From Actinoalloteichus spitiensis RMV-1378 (GTDB taxonomy: Bacteria; Actinomycetota; Actinomycetes; Mycobacteriales; Pseudonocardiaceae): a stretch of DNA of 50,269 nucleotides. The DNA lies in assembly GCF_000239155.1 (NCBI RefSeq), contig NZ_AGVX02000136.1, positions 1-50,269 on the forward strand, written 5' to 3'. The translations under genes and the position numbers were made by a program. The notes under the pieces were generated by a model, which saw only the letters and a program-made list of their open reading frames with translations, searched no databases and had not been told where the DNA came from. How positions within the stretch are numbered: position 1 is the stretch's first letter; every line of letters begins with the position of its first letter. Below are positions 44,439-50,269 of the stretch, one piece after another.

Positions 44439-46028
44439 TCAGTTGCCTTCCTGCACCGGGTCCGTGACGCCGAGCTCCGTCAGCGTCGCGTCAACAGAAG
44501 GTGTGATCACGTCCAGCACCGGCTGGGGGTACACACCGAGGAACAGCACCAGCGCCACCAACGGCGCCAGCACCGCCAGCTCCCGACGACTCAGGTCCGG
44601 AACCTTGCTCGCGAGCCTGGCGGCCAGCCCCTCCGAGGACGGGTCCCCGGCCGCGCCGGGGCCGCCGGCCAGCCCCAGGACCGCGTTGCCGCGCAGCGGG
44701 CCCTGCATGACCCGCTGGTAGACCCACAGCACGTACAACGCCGCCAGGACCATGCCGACCGCCGCGATCACCGTGAACACCGGCTGGGTCGGGAACGCGC
44801 CGATGAGCACCAGGAACTCGCTGACGAAGGAGTTGGTACCCGGGAGGGCCAGCGAGGCGAGACCGGCGACGACGAACATGCCGGCGAGCACCGGGGTCAG
44901 CTTCGCCAACCCGCCGTAGTCGCTGATGTTGCGGGAGCCGCCCCTGGCGATGACCATGCCGACCACCAGGAACAGCATGCCGGTGGCGATGCCGTGGTTG
45001 ACCATGTACAGCACCGCGCCGGCCTGGGCCTGGCTGGTGAAGGCGAACACACCGAGCGCGATGAAACCGAAGTGCGCCACCGAGGTGTAGGACACGAAGC
45101 GCTTCATGTCGTCCTGGCCCACGGCGAGCAGGGCACCGTAGATGACGCCCGCCACCGCGAGCACCAGCACCAGCGGCGCGAGCTCCCGGCTGGCGTCGGG
45201 GAACATCGGCAGGCAGTACCGCAGGAAGCCGTAGGTGCCGATCTTGTCCAGCACGCCGACCAGCAGCACACCGACGCCGATCGGCGCCTCGGCACCGGCG
45301 TCCGGCAGCCAGGTGTGCAGCGGCACCAGCGGCGCCTTGATCGCGAAGGCGATGAAGAAGCCGAGGAACAACCAGATCTGGGTGCTCGTGTCCGCCGTGG
45401 ACACCGTGGCGACCAGCGTCTCCCAGTCGAAGGTGCCGCTGCCGAGCTGGTTGCCGCTCACCACGTACACGCCGATCACGGAGGCCAGCATGATCAGACC
45501 GCCGAGCAGCGAGTACAGGAAGAACTTGACCGCCGCGTACTGCCGCCGCGCCCCGCCGAACCGGCCGATGAGGAAGTACATCGGCACCAGCACCGCTTCG
45601 AAGAGCACGTAGAAGAGCAGCACGTCGGTGGCGGCGAACACGCCGACCATCAGCGCCTGCATCAGCAGGATCAGCGAGTAGAAGCCCGCCGCGGTGCGTT
45701 CCTCGGGGAGCCGGTCGTTCCACGACCCGCCGATGACGATCGGGACCAGGATCCCGATCAGCGCGATCATGACCAGCGCGATGCCGTCCACGCCGACCGC
45801 GAAGTGCACACCGAACCGCGGGATCCACTCGGCCGAACTGCCCAGCTGGATCCGGTCGCCCGCCGGGTCGTACGCCGCCCAGGCGGCCACGACCAGGGCG
45901 AGCTCGGCGATCGAGAAGCCGAGCGCGGCACCCTTGGCCACCCGGTCGTCGGAGCGCAGGAACGCCACGACCAGCGCGCCGAGCAGGGGCAGGAAGAGTA
46001 GCGCGAGGAGCAATACCGAACCGCTCAC
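44439..46028 (-). CDS. nuoM: NADH-quinone oxidoreductase subunit M
   Basis: Antiporter-like subunit (ND4), 529 residues. Signature regions include FYVLFEAVLVPMYFLIGRFGG, AIKAPLVPLHTWLPDAGAEAPIGVGVLLVGVLDKIGTYGFLRY and MKRFVSYTSVAHFGFIALG. It lies 142 bases after nuoL, the longest gap in this operon, and directly precedes nuoN. Confidence 0.97.
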   Translation of the reverse strand: MSGSVLLLALLFLPLLGALVVAFLRSDDRVAKGAALGFSIAELALVVAAWAAYDPAGDRIQLGSSAEWIPRFGVHFAVGVDGIALVMIALIGILVPIVIGGSWNDRLPEERTAAGFYSLILLMQALMVGVFAATDVLLFYVLFEAVLVPMYFLIGRFGGARRQYAAVKFFLYSLLGGLIMLASVIGVYVVSGNQLGSGTFDWETLVATVSTADTSTQIWLFLGFFIAFAIKAPLVPLHTWLPDAGAEAPIGVGVLLVGVLDKIGTYGFLRYCLPMFPDASRELAPLVLVLAVAGVIYGALLAVGQDDMKRFVSYTSVAHFGFIALGVFAFTSQAQAGAVLYMVNHGIATGMLFLVVGMVIARGGSRNISDYGGLAKLTPVLAGMFVVAGLASLALPGTNSFVSEFLVLIGAFPTQPVFTVIAAVGMVLAALYVLWVYQRVMQGPLRGNAVLGLAGGPGAAGDPSSEGLAARLASKVPDLSRRELAVLAPLVALVLFLGVYPQPVLDVITPSVDATLTELGVTDPVQEGN

Positions 46029-46170
46029 TGGTCCTCCCCACCGACCGCGCCGGCCCCGGCCGGCGACCCGGCCCCCGGACGCGTCGTCCTCACTGGATAC
46101 CGATCGTGGGCCCGTGCGCCGGGCCGGCTGTCACCACGCATGCGTCGCTGGACGCTCCTGACTTGTCCGG

Positions 46171-48153
46171 TCACGTGAACCTCACCACCAGCAGCGCCGC
46201 GGTGAGCAGGACCGCTCCGCCCAGGATGCTCAGCGCGTAGGACCGGACGAAACCGGTCTGGGCGCGTCGCAACCGACCGGAGCTGCCGCCGAGCAGGGCG
46301 GCGATCCCGTTCACCAGCCCGTCGACACCCCTGTTGTCCACGTAGACGAGCGCCCTGGTGAGCCAGGTGCCCGGGCGGGCGAACAGCGTCTCGTTGAGCG
46401 CGTTGCCGTAGAGGTCGGCCCGCGCCGCGCGGACCGGGAACGACACCTGGGCCGGTGCGGTGGCCGGGACCGGGCGGCGACCCACCAGCAACCAGGCCAG
46501 CAGCACACCGACGGCCGACAGCCCGACCACCAGGAACGGGATCACCGAGTGCGGCAACGCGCCGCCCTCGGGGTGGGCCACGGCGCCGAGCGAGGGTTCC
46601 AGCCAGCCGAGCAGGCGGTCACCCGAGTACAGCAGCACCCCGCCGAACACCGAGCCGAAGGCCAGCACGATCATCGGCACGGTCATGCTCGCCGGCGACT
46701 CGTGCGGGTGGTACTCGCGGCCGTCCGCCGACTTCTGCCCCTTCCAGCGCTTCTCGCCGAAGAAGGTCATCAGCATGAGGCGGGTCATGTAGAAGGCGGT
46801 CAGCGCGGCGCCCAGCGCGGCGGCCCCGCCGAACACCCAGCCCCGCCAGCCCTCCTGGGCGAAGGCGGCCGCGACGATCTCGTCCTTCGAGAAGTAGCCG
46901 GAGAGGAACGGGAACCCGATCAGGGCCAGGTAGCCGAGCCCGAAGGTGACGAAGGTGATCGGCATGTGCTTCGCCAGGCCGCCGAAGCGGCGCATGTTCA
47001 CCTCGTCGTTCATGCCGTGCATGACCGAACCGGCTCCGAGGAACAGCCCCGCCTTGAAGAAGCCGTGCGTGAGCAGGTGGAAGATGCCGAGCGCGTACCC
47101 CGCCGGCCCCAGCCCGACGGCGAGGACCATGTAACCGATCTGGCTCACCGTCGAGTAGGCGAGCACCTTCTTGATGTCGTCGTAGGCGCACCCGATGATC
47201 GCGCCGATCAGCAGCGTGAGCGCGCCGATGATCGTGACGACCAGGCGGCCGTCCTCGGTGAGGTTGTAGATCGGGTTGGACCGGGCGATCAGGTAGACGC
47301 CGGCGGTGACCATCGTCGCCGCGTGGATGAGGGCCGACACCGGGGTGGGGCCCTCCATGGCGTCGGGGAGCCACGCCTGGAGCGGGAACTGGCCGGACTT
47401 GCCGCAGGCACCCAGGAGGAGCAGCAGGGCGATCGCCAGCAGGACACCGGTCGGCATCTCACCGGCCCTGGCGAAGACCTCGGTGTACTGGGTGGTGCCC
47501 AGCTCGGCGAACATCAGGAAGATCGCCAGCGCCAGGCCGACGTCGCCGACCCGGTTCATCAGGAAGGCCTTCTTCGCTGCGGTCGCGGCGGCGGGCCGGT
47601 GCTGCCAGAACGCGATCAGCAGGTAGGAGGCGAGTCCGACACCCTCCCAGCCCAGGTACAGCGTCACGAAGCTGTTGCCGAGCACCAGGACGAGCATGGC
47701 GCCGACGAAGAGGTTCAGGTACGCGAAGAAGCGGCGGCGCTCGGTGTTCTCCGCTCCGGTCCGCCCCGCCTGGTCGTGGCTCATGTAACCGACGGAGTAG
47801 ATGTGGATGAGCGCACCCACGCCGGTGATGAGCAGGACGAACACCATGGACAGCGGGTCGATGCGCAGGCCGAACTCGACGTTCAGCGCGTTCACCGGGA
47901 TCCAGTCGAACAGGTGCAGTTCCCGCACGCGTTCGTCGGCCGGCAGCCCGGTCATCGACAGGAACAACGCCAGCCCGTAGACGAAGGCGGCGATGACGGT
48001 GGCACAGCCGAGCAGGTGGCCCCAGGCGTTGGTCCGCCTGCCACCCAGCAGCAGCACCGCCGCCCCGAACAGCGGCAGCGCGATCAGCAGCCAGCCGTAC
48101 TCGGCCACGCCCGACGCGGCGAGCGGCTCTTGGACAGCCAGGAACGTCTCCAA
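46171..48153 (-). CDS. nuoL: NADH-quinone oxidoreductase subunit L
   Basis: Distal antiporter-like subunit (ND5), 660 residues, with the long lateral helix that braces the membrane arm at its C-terminus. [60 protein letters not shown] and [17 protein letters not shown] are typical. The start is TTG 48151-48153: GAGGGG lies six bases upstream, and no ATG or GTG fits the ten-base gap after nuoK. The next region is 142 bases to nuoM. Confidence 0.96.
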   Translation of the reverse strand: METFLAVQEPLAASGVAEYGWLLIALPLFGAAVLLLGGRRTNAWGHLLGCATVIAAFVYGLALFLSMTGLPADERVRELHLFDWIPVNALNVEFGLRIDPLSMVFVLLITGVGALIHIYSVGYMSHDQAGRTGAENTERRRFFAYLNLFVGAMLVLVLGNSFVTLYLGWEGVGLASYLLIAFWQHRPAAATAAKKAFLMNRVGDVGLALAIFLMFAELGTTQYTEVFARAGEMPTGVLLAIALLLLLGACGKSGQFPLQAWLPDAMEGPTPVSALIHAATMVTAGVYLIARSNPIYNLTEDGRLVVTIIGALTLLIGAIIGCAYDDIKKVLAYSTVSQIGYMVLAVGLGPAGYALGIFHLLTHGFFKAGLFLGAGSVMHGMNDEVNMRRFGGLAKHMPITFVTFGLGYLALIGFPFLSGYFSKDEIVAAAFAQEGWRGWVFGGAAALGAALTAFYMTRLMLMTFFGEKRWKGQKSADGREYHPHESPASMTVPMIVLAFGSVFGGVLLYSGDRLLGWLEPSLGAVAHPEGGALPHSVIPFLVVGLSAVGVLLAWLLVGRRPVPATAPAQVSFPVRAARADLYGNALNETLFARPGTWLTRALVYVDNRGVDGLVNGIAALLGGSSGRLRRAQTGFVRSYALSILGGAVLLTAALLVVRFT

Positions 48154-48163
48154 CGTCGACCCC

Positions 48164-48463
48164 TCAGTACTTCAACAGGTTGGCGTCGTCGACCGAGGCC
48201 GACCGGCGCGTCTTGAAGATCGACATGATGATCGCCAGTCCGACCACCACCTCGGCAGCCGCGACGACCATGACGAAGAAGGCCATGATCTGGCCGTCGA
48301 GCTCCCCGTTGATCCTCGCGAAGGTCACCAGCGACAGGTTGACCGCGTTGAGCATCAGCTCCACGCACATGAACACCACGATCGCGTTGCGCCGGACCAG
48401 CACGCCGACGGCTCCGATGGTGAAGAGCAGAGCCGACAGCAGCAGGTAGTACGTCGGTGTCAC
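48164..48463 (-). CDS. nuoK: NADH-quinone oxidoreductase subunit K
   Basis: Small ND4L-type subunit, 99 residues, three transmembrane helices. It contains two conserved membrane glutamates, in [14 protein letters not shown] and [13 protein letters not shown], which take part in proton transfer. Its start overlaps the nuoJ stop by four bases. Confidence 0.97.
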   Translation of the reverse strand: MTPTYYLLLSALLFTIGAVGVLVRRNAIVVFMCVELMLNAVNLSLVTFARINGELDGQIMAFFVMVVAAAEVVVGLAIIMSIFKTRRSASVDDANLLKY

Positions 48464-49488
48464 GCCCTACCCTCCTCTTTCCCCGTGTCGGAGCCGGTCT
48501 TCCGGTCCGTGTCCTCCGCCGTCGGGGCCTCCGGCCCCGCCGCGTCAGCCCCCGTCGGCTCCGTGCTCCCGGCGTCCCCGTCCCCGGCGTCCGCCTCCTC
48601 GGGGGAGCCGGTCGCCAGGGCGCGGGCGCCGGGCTCGCCGGCACCGCCGGCGACGCTCGCCCGGTCCGCGTCGAGGGTGCGCACCGCGGTGGACTCGATG
48701 ATCTCGGAGAGCGACTCCGGCGCGACCGACCCGTCCGGCAGCAGCGCCGGCACCGCGACCGAGTTGGCGGTGGCGAACACACCGGGCCCGGGCAGCGGCG
48801 AGACACGCGGCCGGTCACCTCGGAAGCGTTCGTCGGCCTGCTCGCGCTGGGACTTGCGCGGCGGCGCCGACCGCTTGTCGGCCAGGACGAACATCAGCGC
48901 GCCCACCGTCGCGACCACCAGCAGGGCGCCGGTGAGTTCGAAGGGGAACACGTAGTCGGTGAAGAGCAGGTTGCCCAGCCCGGTCACGTTGCCGTCCTGC
49001 ACGGCGTTCACCGCGCCCAGCCCCGCCGACTCGACGGTGCCGAGGGACCGGGCGACCGCCCCGACCACCAGCACGGCGAAGCCGACGCCGAACAGCGTCG
49101 CGAGCAGGCGTTGACCCCGGATCACCTCGACCACGGAGTCCGCGCTGTCCCTGCCGACCAGCATCAGCACGAACAGGAACAGCATCATGATCGCGCCGGT
49201 GTACACGATGATCTGCACGATCCCGAGGAACGGGGCCTGCTGCACCATGTACACGACACCGAGCGAGAGCATGGTCAGCACCAGCCAGAGCGCGGAGTGC
49301 ACCGCGTTCCGGGCGAACACCATGCCCAGCGCGCCCGCCAGGGCCAGCGGACCGAGGATCCAGAACGCGATGGTCTCGCCGATTCCGATGACCTCGGGCC
49401 CGGACGCCGGCGTCCCGGCCTGGGCCAGCAGCGGGCCCGGCGCGGACACCGCCGCGCCGAGCTGACTCGCGAGTGTTGCCAGGCTCAC
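48460..49488 (-). CDS. nuoJ: NADH-quinone oxidoreductase subunit J with long acidic tail
   Basis: ND6-type subunit, 342 residues from ATG/GTG at 49486-49488. Five transmembrane helices span about 25-205 ([40 protein letters not shown] and [19 protein letters not shown] are typical). The remaining ~130 residues are cytosolic, Glu/Ala/Pro/Gly-rich and disordered, where E. coli NuoJ ends. Extended NuoJ tails occur in actinobacteria. It overlaps nuoI and nuoK by four bases each. Confidence 0.94.
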   Translation of the reverse strand: MSLATLASQLGAAVSAPGPLLAQAGTPASGPEVIGIGETIAFWILGPLALAGALGMVFARNAVHSALWLVLTMLSLGVVYMVQQAPFLGIVQIIVYTGAIMMLFLFVLMLVGRDSADSVVEVIRGQRLLATLFGVGFAVLVVGAVARSLGTVESAGLGAVNAVQDGNVTGLGNLLFTDYVFPFELTGALLVVATVGALMFVLADKRSAPPRKSQREQADERFRGDRPRVSPLPGPGVFATANSVAVPALLPDGSVAPESLSEIIESTAVRTLDADRASVAGGAGEPGARALATGSPEEADAGDGDAGSTEPTGADAAGPEAPTAEDTDRKTGSDTGKEEGRA

Positions 49489-50051
49489 CGCCGGGCCTCC
49501 TCAGAGCCGGTCTCCACAGTGCTTCCCTCCGGGACACCCGCCCGCCTGGCCAGCTCGGGGCCGTGGACGTAGTAGTCCTGCTCGTCCTCGCCGAGCCGCA
49601 TCGGGTGCGGTGGCTGCTCCATCCCGGGCAGCAGCGGAGCGAGGAGCTGTTCCTTCGTGTAGATCAGGTCCTGGCGGTTGTCGTTGGCCAGCTCGAAGTC
49701 GGTGATCATCGTCAGCGACCGGGTCGGGCAGGCCTCCACGCACAGGCCGCAGCCGATGCAGCGCAGGTAGTTGATCTGGTAGTCGGCCCCGTACCGCTCG
49801 CCGGGCGAGTAGCGGGCCTCCTCCGTGTTGTCCCCGCCCTCGACGAAGATGGCGTCCGCCGGGCAGGCCCACGCGCACAGCTCGCAGCCCACGCACTTCT
49901 CCAGCCCGTCCGGGTGCCGGTTGAGCTGGTGCCTGCCGTGGAAGCGGGCCGCCGGGATCTTGGGGACCTCCGGGTACTCCTCGGTGGCGACCTTCTTGAA
50001 CATCGTCGAGAAGGTGACCCCGAAGCCCTTGAGGGGGTCAAACAGTCCCAT
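49485..50051 (-). CDS. nuoI: NADH-quinone oxidoreductase subunit I
   Basis: Ferredoxin-like subunit of the peripheral arm, carrying clusters N6a and N6b. 188 residues from ATG 50049-50051, with the N-terminus [18 protein letters not shown]. Cys53/56/59/63 and Cys98/101/104/108 are the two CxxCxxCxxxCP sets. The C-terminal region ([17 protein letters not shown]) is typical of actinobacterial NuoI. The start overlaps the upstream nuoH frame by 14 bases. Confidence 0.97.
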   Translation of the reverse strand: MGLFDPLKGFGVTFSTMFKKVATEEYPEVPKIPAARFHGRHQLNRHPDGLEKCVGCELCAWACPADAIFVEGGDNTEEARYSPGERYGADYQINYLRCIGCGLCVEACPTRSLTMITDFELANDNRQDLIYTKEQLLAPLLPGMEQPPHPMRLGEDEQDYYVHGPELARRAGVPEGSTVETGSEEARR

Positions 50052-50269
50052 TGCCGTCCTCCTTCGCGGAGCTGGCGCGATCCCGCGTGCCAACTCCGGA
50101 CTGACCGGCGCCGGGCCGGTCGGCTGCTGTGCCCTCGGTGTCGTCGCCGCCCGCGGGCTCGTCGTCGGCGAGCGCGGTACCGGTCCCGGCCGCCGGGGTG
50201 CCCGCACCGAGCGCGGCGCGCTCGCGGGTCCGGGTGGCCGCCGGCCGCCGCTTCGGCCGCTCGGGCACC
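50038..50269 (-). CDS. nuoH: Probable C-terminal part of NuoH (cut by the window edge)
   Basis: A minus-strand frame enters from the right edge and stops at 50038, overlapping nuoI by 14 bases. The visible ~77 residues are hydrophilic, rich in Ala, Gly, Arg and Glu. Position directly before nuoI is that of NuoH, and actinobacterial NuoH often has such an unstructured tail beyond its membrane part. No recognisable NuoH core sequence lies within the window, so the call rests on gene order. Confidence 0.65.
   Translation of the reverse strand, partial: VPERPKRRPAATRTRERAALGAGTPAAGTGTALADDEPAGGDDTEGTAADRPGAGQSGVGTRDRASSAKEDGNGTV

Overview
The window comes from a high-GC actinomycete chromosome. 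The evidence is strong C/G bias at third codon positions, frequent GTG and TTG starts, and the typical actinobacterial block tRNA-Thr, tRNA-Met, rpmG, hadAB, tRNA-Trp, secE, nusG ... rplA, rplJL, rpoBC, rpsL, rpsG, fusA. RpoB, RpoC and NusG read like Pseudonocardiaceae or close relatives. hadA-hadB without hadC suits a lineage without mycolic acids. The genus cannot be fixed from this window.

Layout, mostly on the minus strand for the core genes. (1) 1-3084: fusA, rpsG, rpsL, with a good sigma-A-type promoter and a palindrome at its start site. (2) 3685-4917: a DesK/NarL-type histidine kinase with no adjacent response regulator. (3) 5075-12559: rpoC and rpoB, with several candidate promoters upstream and a strong terminator separating them from rplL. 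(4) 13233-14219: rplL and rplJ behind an L10-type leader. (5) 14627-16406: two plus-strand genes of unknown function inserted in the ribosomal-protein block; one encodes a membrane protein with a duplicated four-cysteine outer domain. (6) 16500-18670: rplA, nusG, secE, tRNA-Trp. rplK (L11), expected between nusG and rplA, is not there; only 93 bases separate the two genes. (7) 18981-21851: an aminotransferase (+), hadB/hadA, rpmG, tRNA-Met and tRNA-Thr (-).

21932-34707 is more mixed: a membrane GAF-GGDEF-EAL protein with a decayed GGDEF motif and intact EAL motifs, a quinone-oxidoreductase-like gene, a HAD hydrolase, tRNA-Tyr, a YajQ protein, a stand-alone rmlA, an HtpX protease, an isolated three-gene nuoB/nuoC/nuoI-like set, a VOC protein, a tiny secreted protein, and a divergent DDAH-like/AsnC-family pair.

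35050-50269 is energy metabolism: korA-korB (2-oxoacid:ferredoxin oxidoreductase), a disordered membrane-anchored protein, a RarD-type transporter, then the distal main complex I operon (nuoH partial, I, J, K, L, M, N) ending in a long-chain polyprenyl diphosphate synthase that probably makes the menaquinone side chain. Ferredoxin reduced by KorAB, the Nuo modules and menaquinone synthesis form a plausible electron-transfer theme, although only the nuo genes and the synthase look co-transcribed.

I found no CRISPR array, insertion sequence, phage genes or biosynthetic cluster. The observations most worth a second look are the missing rplK, the orphan nuoBCI set, the duplicated four-cysteine protein, and a 17-codon ORF with a strong ribosome-binding site far upstream of the EAL gene.
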